A program made the position numbers and the translations under genes. DNA of 64,000 bases from Metellina segmentata (lineage: Eukaryota; Arthropoda; Arachnida; Araneae; Tetragnathidae), in assembly GCA_947359465.1 (NCBI GenBank), contig OX375872.1:135892011-135956010 (forward strand), given 5' to 3'. The notes below the pieces were generated by a model. It was not told the origin of the DNA. It did not search any database and saw only the letters and a program-made list of their open reading frames with translations. Positions 33,660 to 44,715 of the stretch are shown here, in pieces; position 1 is the stretch's first letter, and the number at the start of each line of letters is the position of its first letter.

Positions 33660-34145
33660 AAAAGCAAACGGACATATATACATGAAAAGCTTTACTGGCA
33701 CAGAAGAGAGAAAAGTAAATGGACATACATATAAGGAAAACTTTATTGACACAGAAGTGAGAAAAGTAAATTGACATACATATAAGGAAAACTTTATTGA
33801 CACAGAAGTGAGAAAAGTAAATTGACATACTCGCACAAGGAAAGCTTTATTGACACAGGAGAGAGAAAGTAAATGGACATACACACAAGAGAAAGGTTTA
33901 CTGGCACAAAAGAGAGAAAAGTAAATGGACATACACAAAAAGAAAGCTTTACTGGCACAGAAGAGAGAAAAGTAAATGGTCATACACAAAAATAAAGCTT
34001 TACTGGCACAGAAGAGATAAAAGTAAATGGTCATACACAAAAAGAAAGCTTTACTGGCACAGTAGAGAGAAAAGTAAATGGACATACACAAAAAGAAAGC
34101 TTTACTGGCACAGAAGAGAGAACAGTAAATGAACATACACACATG
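33660..34145. repeat. 51-bp minisatellite
   Basis: About nine copies of gaaagctttactggcacaga, 'agagagaaaagtaaatggac', 'atacacaaaaa'. Since 51 is divisible by three, both strands show repetitive 17-residue open frames; these are not proteins. Confidence 0.95.
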
Positions 34146-34149
34146 ATAT

Positions 34150-34575
34150 TATTGGTACCCTTATGACATACGCGAATCAATCTACGCACGTATAGTCATT
34201 TTAGTCCATTTATGTATCCATGCCAATTCCAAATTATTTAAATCTATAAGCAGCAGTATTTGTAGCATAATTCCAAAGAACTGCAATCTAATTGGCAATC
34301 CCATTTCAGCAGTAGCATAAAAATCCAATCTCCAACAACACAAACACAAATTTCACTTTTAACGCGCGCGCGCGCACAAGACAATATAAAAACCCTTACG
34401 ACATAAGTGAATATATTCACGTATAATCATTTTATAGTCCATTCCTAGATAAAAACCAATTTCAAATTATTTAAATCGATAAACTGTAGTATTTGCAGCA
34501 TAATTCTAAAAAACTGCAATCGAATTGCCGATCCTGTTTCAGCAATAGGATAAGAATCCAATCTCTCCACTGCAT
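34150..34575. repeat. Diverged tandem duplication, about 235-bp offset
   Basis: 34163-34335 and 34397-34570 share 'cgtatantcattttagtcca', 'aattatttaaatc.ataa', 'agtatttg.agcataattc' and 'aatccaatctcc'. A (CG)7 tract at 34363-34376 lies between them. Confidence 0.8.
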
Positions 34576-35140
34576 TCCTCCAAGGACATTTTGAATATCA
34601 CTTTCAGATTATCACACAACTTTTGCTTCTTACTCGAGGACATTTTACCACAGATCCTTAGAGCTTTTCAGCCGTTTTCTTTTGCGCCTTATTGGATCAT
34701 AAATCGGAAAGGAAAGTTTACTACCCTCTTGCTCTACTGTTTACTATCTTCTGCCTAATGTCAATATTCCTCCTCGCATCCAGAGATTGCTGGCAAGACT
34801 GTTTGTGCATTGGAGTTGGGGACCCAGGGGAATATATTGATATTTTCTCAAAAAAGAAACTCCCTGCTGTAAATGCATCGGCCGATGACATTTACAACCT
34901 GTTCCCTCCATCATTTTCCTAAAATGCCATTTGTTCCTACTTTTTATTTCTCTGTCCTTTGCGCGATTCTCCTGGGAATGCCATTGCCAAGTTTGTTTCA
35001 ATACATAAAAAGAATACTGGATTTATCACAAATATTCTTTTGTCGAAGATACGGGCCTTTCGAGAAGCCCTAACTTCCTGCTCAACTAGTTTTGTTATCA
35101 AGATGACTGAATGCAATCTGTCTTTCATTCTTTTGGATAT
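34576..35140. other. Unassigned, relatively complex stretch
   Basis: Overlapping short frames on both strands (34692-35207) lack domains and clear splice borders. Base composition is less AT-rich than its surroundings. I cannot identify a gene. Confidence 0.35.
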
Positions 35141-35335
35141 TTTCAGAAAAAGAGGTTGGCGTGACTCAGTTGGTTTGTTCTCTGCCCTGGCAACTTATGA
35201 GGCGTAGGCGAGGCAGGTTCGATTGTTGTAAATTCCCTTCGGTGTGTTTCTTTCTTTGTCAGTCTGCATGTTCTAGGTGGTTTAAGCTCAATTCCTCACT
35301 GGGTGTATATCTCAGACGTGAAATGTAAGTAGACT
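35141..35335 (+). mobile_element. SINE-C-like copy
   Basis: A tRNA-like head (gtgactcagttggtttgttc then gaggcaggttcgattgttgt) is followed by 'aattcct.ctgggtgtatatct' as in the SINE-C copy at 53155. Confidence 0.5.
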
Positions 35336-36450
35336 AAAAAAAATGCTATTGAGAGAAGCTTCAAAAAGTGTGACCAGCATGTCGACTAATAGTCACGTCA
35401 CTGTTCTGTGAAAAATTAATCTTGTTGGCCGATTCGGCATCTTATCGCCTCGTTTGGTGATATGGCATCTGTGACAGGGTAGATGTGGTAATGCACATTT
35501 TTACAGAGTGGCGACAGAAGTGATGAAATCGCCAAAGTCTATTGCTGGGTACCGTGGGTCTATCAAATGACGTGTCAAATGATGAGCGCCTTATCTTGTC
35601 CTGTGGACCAATCAGATGATTAATATCCATTTCAACTAGGTAGACGAAAGTAATTTAAGGTCGCGTTACTTCTTGTTCTGGTGTCATATGATCCTGTGCA
35701 CATACAAATGTTAGCATTGCTTATAATCTACTTTTATATTTCCTCTGTGGTATTTGTTTCAGCTGTGTCGGTAAATCGTCTTTGTGTGTATGTCAATTTA
35801 TAGGAGAATGGCGAAGCTTGGCCAGATATTGCTCTTGAACTGTAAAGCTCAACCTGACCAACTAACTTCTAGGTCAGTAAGCGTTTACTGGTATATATTC
35901 CATTAAATATAAAAATATTTTTGTATTAGAAATATCCTATCTCAATCTATAGGCAGATAAAACTACTTTATAAAAAAAATCTTACGTTCTGTTTCTAAAG
36001 AGTTTTTCAGGAATCTAATCTATCGAAACTCTTAAAGGAAACATCAAAGAGAGAAGTATCGTTAAGATTTATTAATACAAAAAGTTTCTTTTACATCTAT
36101 CGATGAGCTCATGTAAAAAAAAATGTATCGTTTCATTATAAAGTAATCGATAATTACCACATAGAGTGTATAATAGTAGGATTTTTACTATTCATGTTTC
36201 AAAACTGTCAGAAATGAAAAGATTTTCGCGTTTGATGAATTAGTTTAATTTTCGTGTAGTTGATTAGATCATGCAAAAAGAGGAAGAGGGAAATTAATGA
36301 CTTGAGTAACTCATATCTGAAAGAAATACCATGGGACTATTTGGGGGAAATATTTATATTTCGTAATTAAAATTAGACACAGATAAATGGATGACTTTTT
36401 CATAGATGGAAAACTATCTGTGTTTCAGAGATACTTAAGTTAAACATGAA
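35336..36450. other. Non-coding; inverted piece of the 100-230 repeat
   Basis: 35340-35400 is the reverse complement of the repeat at 100-230 and 1140-1240. 35800-35880 holds a faint SINE-C tail (gcgaagcttggccagatatt). The rest is unassigned. Confidence 0.45.
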
Positions 36451-36454
36451 CATT

Positions 36455-36660
36455 CAAGTGGTTTCGACGAGATATCTCGTACATTAAAATCTGACCAATT
36501 TTGCTAATAACGAGATAGCTCGTAATAAAGTTATTGCCCATTATTTTTGTATCATGGCAAGATAAAGATCTGCTCAGTTTTTCGAATGTCGAGATATATC
36601 CTACATCAAGGCGTGCTCAGATTTGGTACTGACGTATTATATCGTCCATCAAGATCTGAC
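36455..36660 (+). repeat. G minisatellite array
   Basis: Opens with the edge aagtggtttcgacgagatat, followed by units near 36510, 36590 and 36630, then joins an A array in the same orientation. Confidence 0.85.
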
Positions 36661-36790
36661 AAAAAAGATTCTATTTCATTTCCCTCAGGATTGAATCCTT
36701 TGAAAAGATTCCTTTGCTCAATTCCTTAGAATAAAAGTCCTTGAAGGAATTTATTGGTTAAGATAATAATTTATTAGAAGTCATTTTTTT
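36661..36790 (+). repeat. A minisatellite array, short
   Basis: About three units: gattctatttcatttccctc, 'aggattgaatcctttgaaaa', 'ttccttagaataaaagtcct'. Confidence 0.75.
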
Positions 36791-36797
36791 AAAGTAG

Positions 36798-36890
36798 AGG
36801 GTAAGGTAATTTTAATTAGCGACGTACTAGAGCAACACATTGGGCTATTGACGACGGTCCGGGTTCAATCCCCTAAGGGAAAAATCTGAT
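36798..36890 (-). mobile_element. SINE-A 3' fragment
   Basis: Inverted tail and end: aaggtaattttaattagcga, gtactagagcaacacattgg, cggtccgggttcaatcccct. Confidence 0.7.
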
Positions 36891-36989
36891 TGTGTGCAAG
36901 GTGAGATTACAGGTGTAAACCTCTCAAAAAGTTTAAAATTTTTAAAAACCGATGAATTATTAATAGAGAATTATAAGGAAGAAAACATC

Positions 36990-37285
36990 TATTTAGTAAT
37001 GGATTAGCAACTTGAGGGATGCAAGTTCTAATCCAACCAAGGACCGTTGTGTAAAAATGGGGCCTGTGGCATGTTAAATCTGTTGTGGCCTCAAATGTCC
37101 TCACGTTTGCGTGGTGTTAAAGTTTGGAGAGTAGTGTGTCAGATCAGGTGTGACCTCGTCATTTGACTGGGGCTTAAAATTATATGGTACGGTCCTAGGA
37201 TCCTTCTCTTCGGGTTTGATCGCGAACCGTAGCCAATAGCCCATTGAGTCGCTCCAGTGCGACGTAATATTAACTCCTATCTACC
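36990..37285 (+). mobile_element. SINE-A copy
   Basis: Begins in the head (gattagcaacttgagggatg, 'caagttctaatccaacc') and ends cgacgtaatattaactccta 'tctacctt'. It lies head-to-head with the 36798 fragment across about 100 bp. Confidence 0.8.
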
Positions 37286-37289
37286 TTCA

Positions 37290-37965
37290 TTGATCATAGT
37301 AAAAGCATTTTTCATTTTCATACATTACAACCAATCAATTCCGAGCAATAAGGAAAATTAAAAAAAAAAATTATTGCCATTTTGAAAAGAGTTTTTTTTT
37401 ATGGCATTTAATACATAAGTTTCTAGCAAAACTACATTTCGAGCAATTAAAAAATAGTTTTAGTCTAACGCCTTTGCGTGAAATCATCAAGTTTTAAAGC
37501 TCATCTCCACGACTCCGAGTTAAAATATATTTTAATAGAATTGTTAGGACGTTAGAATCACTATATTATTTGAATAGTACCCATTCGCTTTTTAGAGCAT
37601 CTGAGATGACTTCAATACAACGAAACCTCTTTTTTCCCTTCTTTGTATAGATTAAGTTCAATTTATTATGCGAGTTCCTTATTACTGAAATAAGTGATTC
37701 ATCTAAATGGAAATAAGGCATTTCGAATAGCTTCTCTAGCATCACTTTATTTTTTCTGTCTGTTTTTTTTAAAAGTGTTTAAGCATTCAAAAATAATGTA
37801 AGTTCTTCACTTAAAGTTTAATACACATTTTCTATTGCTTTTCATTAGAAATAATGAAGCATAACTTTTTTATCTGTAACTTTTAAAGTTACAATTATTT
37901 TTTGGATATAGTAAAGCGGCTGATTACAAACATGGTATTGGTTTTGCTGGGTCACTGTGTGCATA
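37290..37965. other. Unassigned AT-rich stretch
   Basis: Homopolymer-rich and non-coding; no repeat unit is certain. Confidence 0.4.
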
Positions 37966-37969
37966 TGTA

Positions 37970-38462
37970 ATCCTTTGGAATGAATCGATTGGCCCAATTC
38001 TAAAGAATATTATCCTTTGGAAATATTATATTGCTCCTTTCCTTAGAACTAAATCATTTGTAATGATTCTATTGGTCTTTTCCAAAGATTAGAATCGTTT
38101 GGAACGATTCTATTGGCCCATTCTGAAGAAACTAATTTTTTTAAAAGATCATATTGCTCTGCTTTCCTTAAAATAAATTCTTTTGGAATCATTCTATTGG
38201 TCATTTTCTTGGAATATAATTTTTTGAAGCGATTATATTTGCACATTCTATAGAATATAATCCTTTGAAAAGATTATATTGCTTCTTTCCTTATCAAAAA
38301 ATATTTTGACGATCGACTATTGGTTCTATCTTTAGATTGGAAAAATTTGTTACTATTCTATCGACACTTTCGTTGGATTATAATCAATTGTAACGATTCT
38401 ATTGACCCATTCAGGAATGCAATCATTTAAAAAGTTTATATTCGTCATTTCCTTAGAATAGA
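37970..38462 (+). repeat. A minisatellite array
   Basis: About eleven or twelve units of 'cctttggaatgattctattg', 'gcccattctaaagaatataa' with substitutions; alternate units differ (ttgctcctttcctt versus ttggcccattct), suggesting a dimeric order. Confidence 0.9.
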
Positions 38463-39036
38463 TTTCGGGGGTTGATTTCGCACTATCGCCAATAGCCTCT
38501 TCCTTGTGTCTCAAAATAATCTGCAAGCACCTATTTGTTTTCTTCTGGCCTCTACTCCCGTTTCAGATTGGAGATTCATTCACATTTCTCGGCTCAACCT
38601 CCTCCCTTTGAACGAGTGCAAACAATGATGATCAAGAAACACGATGTGAAGGAGAGTCACTATCCAAGGGAAACCCTCCCCAATGCACTCAACCATTGCA
38701 AGATGAAAAAATCCCTGATAACAGAGAGACACACTATTATAGACAAAATATTTCTTAACATATGCTCTGACCATTTTGAAGTAGTCGTTTATGACAGAGC
38801 AGTGTGCACCATTCCAAGACTCTGTGATGAAGCTCTACCAGGTTGTCTTTTGCGCCCAGACATTATCATCAGGCGAGATAATGATTTTTACTTAATAGAC
38901 AACCATAGCCTTCAAAAATGGACCCCGTGCTTTTGAAGATTCAAGAGAAATTAAGCATGAGATATATGAAGAATTTCGTGTTGCCATCGATCTCGTTCTG
39001 TTGCTCCAGTGTGGTGTTAATTAAAATATCTACCTA
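38463..39036 (+). mobile_element. SINE-A 3' end split by a LINE fragment
   Basis: 38463-38500 (ggggttgatttcgcactatc, 'gccaatagcc') and 38996-39036 (gttctgttgctccagtgtgg, 'tgttaattaaaatatctacc') are consecutive parts of the SINE-A 3' end. The roughly 490 bp between them contains LINE coding sequence. Confidence 0.75.
38535..38990 (+). pseudogene. 3' part of an R2-type LINE ORF (restriction-like endonuclease)
   Basis: The frame carries YPRETLPNALNHCK (end of the zinc-knuckle region), LITERHTIIDKIF, FEVVVYDRAV, then LRPDIII and DFYLID, the PD...D core of the restriction-like endonuclease found at the C-terminus of R2-clade LINE proteins. After LID the frame shifts; AFKNGPRAFEDSREIKHEIY, which normally follows, continues in another frame. 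The reverse transcriptase is absent. In intact elements this domain nicks the target for target-primed reverse transcription. The piece is 5'-truncated and frameshifted, hence dead. Confidence 0.75.
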
Positions 39037-39640
39037 CTCACCTTAGAATAGAATCATTTAAAAAGATTCTTTTATCAAGAAAGCTAAAATTTTCTCAGAA
39101 ATCATGCAGATAAGACTGCACACCACAAACTAAGAGCTTTAAGTAACATTCGTAAGCTTCCTGCAATAATACTGTTCTCTAAAACGCACAGTTAACATTA
39201 GAACAGAACAGTGGTTAACCATCTCTGGAGAGTCGCAAAGGAATATTCACTGTTTATGGAAATTGCCCGAATTACACGGTTTCATGATTATATTCCAGCT
39301 GCCATACTAACTACTTGATTGTTAGGGATTTCGGCGCGTTTCAATGAATTTCAACTAGCTTCAAAACAGTGGTCTGTGTCTCACAGATGTAGAAACTGTG
39401 AAATTCAAAAGTTGAAATTGTAAATTGACTGGTTAATGCAGACTCGCTTATTCAATTCACCTCTCCCAGCAGAGAAAGTGGGAAGATACTGTTACAAGAT
39501 TTCAAACGTTAGCAGAAACCTCAAGTTGCCACAATACCCTGAATAATTATTTTTGATTTTACATCTAGGTACTACAAAATCTTTCATAAAACCTTATTCG
39601 AATACATGAATACATTACAAAAGAGAGGGAACGTGGTAGT
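39037..39640. other. One A unit, then unassigned DNA
   Basis: 39040-39075 is a single A unit (ccttagaatagaatcattta). The remainder to 39640 shows no coding or repeat feature. Confidence 0.5.
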
Positions 39641-39644
39641 TTCT

Positions 39645-39710
39645 TTATAATGACGAGATATCTCGTCCTCCAAGATCTGCTCACTTTTGCTAATGACCAA
39701 ATACTCATCG
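39645..39710 (+). repeat. G minisatellite, about 1.5 units
   Basis: tgacgagatatctcgtcctc, 'caagatctgctcacttttgc', 'taatgaccaaatactcatc' directly abutting a SINE-A tail. Confidence 0.8.
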
Positions 39711-39711
39711 G

Positions 39712-40035
39712 TACGTAGGTCGGTATTTTACTTAACGTCGCTCTGGAACAACACGACGGGCTATTGGCGACGGTCCGGGATCAATCCCAAAGTGGAAGAT
39801 CGGGGAACAACACCTATTAATTTTGAACAAAGGTAAGATGACAAAGCAACGCCTCAGCTGGCACCCCACTCTCCAAACGTATACACCACGCCAACATGAG
39901 GACATTTAAGGCCACTGCAGATTTAATGTACACCAGCCCTCTATGTACACGGCGGTCTTTGGTTGAATTCAAATTCGTAACTTTCTGGTTGCTAATCCGT
40001 TACTCTTCTAACCAGGCTACTGTGGCTAAATTGGA
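39712..40035 (-). mobile_element. SINE-A copy, full length
   Basis: Best copy of the family. On the plus strand it runs from tacgtaggtcggtattttac (tail) to ccaggctactgtggcta. Read on the minus strand the head is tagccacagtagcctggtta (A-box region), then gagtaacggattagcaacca and a B-box region that is mutated here (gaatttgaattcaacc). Confidence 0.9.
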
Positions 40036-40043
40036 AAATTATA

Positions 40044-40888
40044 TACAGGGTGGTCCCGAATTCATGGTACAAACTTTAATGGTAGGTACAGGACATTGTA
40101 ACAATGATTTATTGTATAGGAATGTATAGTCGCAAGTGACGCGGTGAGGCGAAAACAGGGGAAATAACGGCCGAAAGGAAAAACAAAGATTTTATTGAAA
40201 GCGTTGTTGACAAGTGTCATGTTTACAGTAATTGTTCAAAATTGCGTCCACCAGTATCGATACATGCTTGACAGCGTCGGTGGAGCGATTGGCGTACACG
40301 TTCAAAGATGCCTGGTATTTCACGCACACCTGCAGCAGCTACAGATAAGCGAGCGACGAGATCCTCATCTGAGTCAACTGGAGTCTCATAAACAAGATGC
40401 TTTAGATGTCCCCATAAAAAGTAATCGAGGCTCGATAAATCGGGAGATCGGGGTGGCCAAGGGACTGGTCCACCACGCCCAATCCATCGAGTACCAAACG
40501 TGGCATTCAGGTAATTCCGTACATCAATGCTGAAGTGTGCTGGCGCCCCATCGTGCTGAAACCACATGCGGTTACGAATGGCGATCGGAACATCATGCAG
40601 CAGTTGTGGTAACACTTCTTTCAGAAAAATAAGATAGCTTCCGCCAGTGAGCCGCGTGGGTAGTAAGTATGGGCCAATCAAAAAGTCGATGTTCAACAGC
40701 GGCTAGACATCTACTGCCCTCTACCGGCAATGATACCAACCGATCACTCCATTTCTCTTTCCTTTTATTTCCCCTGTTTACGCCTCACCGCGTCACTTGC
40801 GACTATACATTCCTATACAATAAATCATTGTTACAATGTCCTGTACCTACCATTAAAGTTTGTACCATGAATTCGGGACCACCCTGTA
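40044..40888 (-). mobile_element. Mariner-like element with 124-bp near-identical TIRs
   Basis: The ends (tacagggtggtcccgaattc) are inverted copies over 124 bp (40044-40167, 40765-40888) with one mismatch noticed. TA lies at both borders (40042-40043, 40889-40890). The 845-bp interior retains only the 3' half of a transposase. It landed just beyond the head of the 39712 SINE-A. Confidence 0.95.
40223..40696 (-). pseudogene. C-terminal half of an IS630/Tc1/mariner transposase
   Basis: The 157-codon frame is intact but starts inside the protein: FQHDGAPAHF carries the second catalytic Asp, WPPRSPDLSSLDYFLWG the third acidic residue (Asp), and CIDTGGRNFEQLL is the usual C-terminus. Forty-one residues separate the two Asp residues, a DD41D-like spacing. 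The helix-turn-helix and first Asp are absent, so it cannot act; the element could move only with help in trans. The frame reads through the GPYLLPTRLTGGSYLIFL region without stops, which with the TIR identity suggests a young copy. Confidence 0.85.
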
Positions 40889-40890
40889 TA

Positions 40891-42280
40891 CTGATTAACT
40901 CTAGTCACGACTGGAAGTCATGTTTAAAAATTATGCATTAGAATTTATAACAAAGCCTTAACTAAATCAGTCATAAACAAAACTATATCAAGCAGTTATA
41001 AATAATTCAACTAGTTTCAGTCATGATTACGTTAACTGAATGTATATATTAGATATGCAAAACTATTACATACTAACTACAGTATGCAATATTTCTTTAG
41101 AGATAATTTTTCTACAATTTGCATGTTGCGCTATGCATAAATTAAGACGTTTTTTTTTACAATATGTCTATGCAATCATCTGTACTCGGATAAAAAAAAT
41201 TTCTTCTGCAATAATAACCACACACAATCTACCCAAATCTAATAAATTATCCGACGCTATGAAAAGTTAGGAACGAGTTATTATGAAATGCAATTTAAAA
41301 TATTTCAAGAAATGGTTTCGTTACTAACAAACAATCTAATGTAGCCAACATATTTTATTTATGTTTTGTAATTTGCAAAATTTTGATTTGCTGTTGTGTT
41401 AAGCGCATTTCCCGTTACGTTGAAAAATAATAGACAATAAATAACTTTACCATGTTAATTTCTTTTTAATTCTATTGTATATTTTCTCTTCAACATGTGG
41501 CTAGGTATGTGTTTCATTGGCACACTTTTGCTTGTTTAAAGCTAAGACTCAATCAATCTTACCAACCAAACCAACATGTGTGACTTTGTATTTGATTCCT
41601 TTTTTGCTACTTGATTTGATACGGGATTTTGTTACGTTGTAAAATATTAGTCAAGAAATAATTTCACCCTGTTAACTTCATTTTCATTGCATTGTAACTT
41701 TTCTCTTCAACATATAGATAAGTAGGTATATTGTTGCTAAACTCCAGACAGGTACGTAGTATATGTACTGGAATCACAATGTTGATTGGAGGTACAACTA
41801 AGGTTTAGTAAATCTAAGACTATATTAATCATTAATCAGCGTGGAAGGATTAAAACTAAAATCAATAATAACTCATGTAAAGATTAATTTTCAATTAGTC
41901 AGAATAAGTTTCCCCAAAATGATGCACACATCAATTACAAGATTTTGTTACGAACATAACTTTAAAATTCCAAATTTAAAGTCATTGTTAAGCTGTCTAA
42001 GGTATTAAAATCTTGCATAACCCAAATCATTCCCCTTTACCAACAGGTTTAAAGCTGACTGTGGAAGGCCGAGATGATATTAAAAGCTGTGACTTGGATA
42101 ATGTGCACTGAAGGAAAAATAAATTTAATTAAGTATCGCCTTAATTAAAACGAAAACATATTTTTAATTGCCGCTATCTTGTTGCACTCTTTCTTCTTAA
42201 GGGTGAATTCTTCCATTGTCCGCTTGGTGAAAATGAATGAAAGCACTTCCAAAAGTCTTGATAATGCTAAAGAAGATTCC
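40891..42280. repeat. AT-rich stretch with a diverged duplication
   Basis: About 41395-41510 and 41625-41740 share 'ttncgttgtaaaatattagn', 'caanaaataactttacc.tg', 'ttaanttc', 'ttttctcttcaacata'. The frame at 41040-41270 is low complexity. The rest is unassigned. Confidence 0.55.
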
Positions 42281-42284
42281 TTTT

Positions 42285-42725
42285 ATGGTAAGTCATGAAT
42301 AAAAGGATTTTCCAAACTTTATGGATCGTGTTAAGCAACACGTTTGACAATCACATGTTGTTTTGGTAAGTTGTCGCATCTATTCTTGAAAATAACGCAT
42401 GTGTTTCAACCAAATAAGCTACCGCATGATCATAAAATGAACACTATGTCTTATACAGGCCTTGACTGATATGGTAAATAATGATTATAAAGGGTTTACA
42501 AAACTTTATTAAGCGTCTGTGCTTTTATTAAACAACACATTCGCATATCACGTATTATTTTATTATAGATTGCATTTAATCGTCAATATAATACGTGGTT
42601 TGTCCAAATAATTACGCGATCTGAAATGTCTGGAAAACGAACACAGTGTCTGATACTGGCCTGGTCGACCTGATAAGTCATGATTAAAAAGGGTTTCCCA
42701 AATTTTATGAAGCATGTGTACCTTC
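42285..42725. repeat. Tandem repeat, about 195-bp units, just over two copies
   Basis: taagtcatgaataaaaggat 'tttccaaactttatg' recurs near 42290, 42475 (diverged) and 42677, with 'acgcatg..caaccaaataa' and 'gaacacagtgtcttatacag' between. Confidence 0.75.
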
Positions 42726-43050
42726 CCTTATTAAGTTACAAGTTAAGCAATGCAGGGAACGCGATTGTATATTTACTGGAGTCAGTAAGCCCCATCGGGA
42801 GAGAACCAATCACTAGATCCAAGGGTCCCTGAACCCCGTACATATCTAAATAAAATGTGCCCTTGTGGGTACAGGAAGATTTGAAATACCATGTGTAGGC
42901 TTAAACGGAATTCATCAATGGTTGCCCAACTGACGTATGTTCCAAGCCTGGTACCTCAGTAGGTTTGCCCTCTGTGCTATCCACCTGCGAGTTGTTGGCA
43001 TTGCAAGTGGAATTCCTGTTACTTATCCTAGATTAAGACTTACGTTTCAC
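42726..43050. other. Unassigned; possible SINE remnant
   Basis: 42945-43010 (tggtacctcagtaggtttgc, 'ctctgtgctatccacctgcg') resembles a decayed tRNA-like head, but no tail or body match is convincing. Confidence 0.35.
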
Positions 43051-43054
43051 GTTG

Positions 43055-44100
43055 GACACGAGTGCAATGAAAAAACATAGTCTTACCAAGGAAGCGGAAG
43101 CAAAAATACTCCTGACGGCAATCAAGCTGTTCTTCCAGTCTCACGCTTTTAGAGACTCACTAGAGGCCATCTTCTTCAAGTATGGCAGATAGAAAACACT
43201 AGTTTTGCCAGTCTCACACTCCAAGTCCAGTCACACTTCAAATCCAGTCACACTTCAAATCCAGTCACACTTCAAATCCAGTCACATTTCAGTTCCAGTC
43301 TCACACTTCCAGATAGTCATTCGAAAACGCATTATCTGACTGTGGCAGATAGAAAGGAATAGTCTTGCTAAGGAAGCGGAAGCAAAAGTACTCCAGACGG
43401 CAATCAAGCTGTTCTTCCAGTCTCACACTTTTAGAGACTCACTAGAGACCATCTTCTTTAAGTATGGCAGATGTAAAACACTAGTTTTGCCAGTCTCACA
43501 CTCCAAGTCCAGTCACACTTCAAATCCAGTCACACTTCAGTTCCAGTCTCACACTTCCAGATAGTCATTCGAAAACGCATTATCTGACTGTGGCAGATAG
43601 AAAGGAATAGTCTTGCTAAGGAAGCAAAAGTACTCCAGACGGCAATCAAGCTGTTCTTCCAGTCTCACACTTTTAGAGACTCACTAGAGACCATCTTCTT
43701 TAAGTATGGCAGATGTAAAACACTAGTTTTGCCAGTCTCACACTCCAAGTCCAGTCACACTTCAAATCCAGTCACACTTCAGTTCCAGTCTCACACTTCC
43801 AGATAGTCATTCGAAAACGCATTATCTGACTGTGGCAGATAGAAAGGAATAGTCTTGCTAAGGAAGCGGCAGCTAACAAATATGCACCAGAGGACAACCA
43901 AATAGCCCTTCTAGTCACACGTTTCCAGAGATTCACTAGAGTTCACCTTCAACGCTGGCAGATAGAAAGGACTGGTTTTGCCAAGGAAGGTGGCAGCTAA
44001 GAAAGATGCTCTAGGGGACAACCAGATAGCCCTTCCAGTATCACACTTCAAGATACTCACTCGATACCGTATTTTCTGATTATGACAGATAGAATGGAAA
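43055..44100 (+). repeat. Tandem expansion of LINE coding sequence, about 245-250-bp units
   Basis: Three close units (about 43075, 43360, 43605) and a diverged fourth (43850-44095) share ggaatagtcttgctaaggaa 'gcggaagcaaaagtactcca', 'cagtctcacacttttagaga' and 'aaaacgcattatctgactgt'. Within units a 15-17-bp sub-repeat (tccagtcacacttcaaa) varies in number. In the fourth unit the frame reads NSLAKEAAANKYAPEDNQIA, the end of a LINE RNase H domain, so the array grew inside a retrotransposon gene. Confidence 0.85.
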
Positions 44101-44425
44101 TCAGACGATACAGGCCGCTCAACATACGACCGCTTCCCAAACGTTTCCACGGACACCCTCATCAAAGGCAGATGCCTTTTACAGTTTCTAACGGGTCATA
44201 GTTCATTCACGAGCTATCTCCAGCTAATATCACACCAACCGATGCTTCTGTGGAATAGAGGTAACTCCAATGCATTATGTCTTAGAATGCCCCTCACAAA
44301 CTCACTCCACCTTCGCACTACTAAGACTCATCCTACGATGGCTAAACCTAACACTAAAGCATAGGAAGTGCAGATATAACATTTGCAAAATTATTTATAG
44401 TGGCCGGGATTTTATAGCAACGATA
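44095..44425 (+). pseudogene. C-terminus of a non-LTR retrotransposon ORF2
   Basis: Reads DDTGRSTYDRFPNVSTDT, then LLQFLTGHSSFTSYLQ; in the next frame CFCGIEVTPMHYVLECPSQT, a CxC-H-C zinc-binding tail. This order (RNase H, TGH-F-YL, CxCG...HxxxxCP) is that of LINE proteins of the I/R1/Jockey type. At least one frameshift separates the two pieces. No upstream reverse transcriptase is present. Confidence 0.8.
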
Positions 44426-44564
44426 TAAACGCAGTTCCCATATGATCCTCAGATGACCGTCAAGAAAACCTTACCGTAACTCTGCGAATAACATACTAAT
44501 AAATTACCAAGGGAGACTACTTAACCGGTAAATTCTCACCAGGATAGACACGGGGTCTCCCCTG

Positions 44565-44715
44565 GCGGAATGGAACTCACTCTTGGTGTAATTTATATCT
44601 TTTGTGTGAGAATAACTGAGCTTATATGTGCGTGTGTCAACTACTTGAAGTTGTCTGTCTTGTATTTGGCAGAACGTGGTCAAACACGGCTCTCAATGTA
44701 GTATAAAACCAAACC
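44565..44715 (+). mobile_element. SINE-C 3' part
   Basis: tggcggaatggaactcactc through gaagttgtctgtcttgtatt, 'ggcagaacgtggtcaaacac', ending 'ataaaaccaaaccaa' as in other SINE-C tails. Confidence 0.6.

Noticed and set aside
33642..34142. 166-codon frame of 17-residue repeats (SLFCASKAFFLCM...)
   Set aside because: The unit is 51 bp, a multiple of three, so frames stay open by arithmetic; both strands show the same effect.
34692..35207. Possible host exons in a less AT-rich stretch
   Set aside because: The frames overlap on both strands, none has convincing acceptor and donor sites, and no domain is recognisable.
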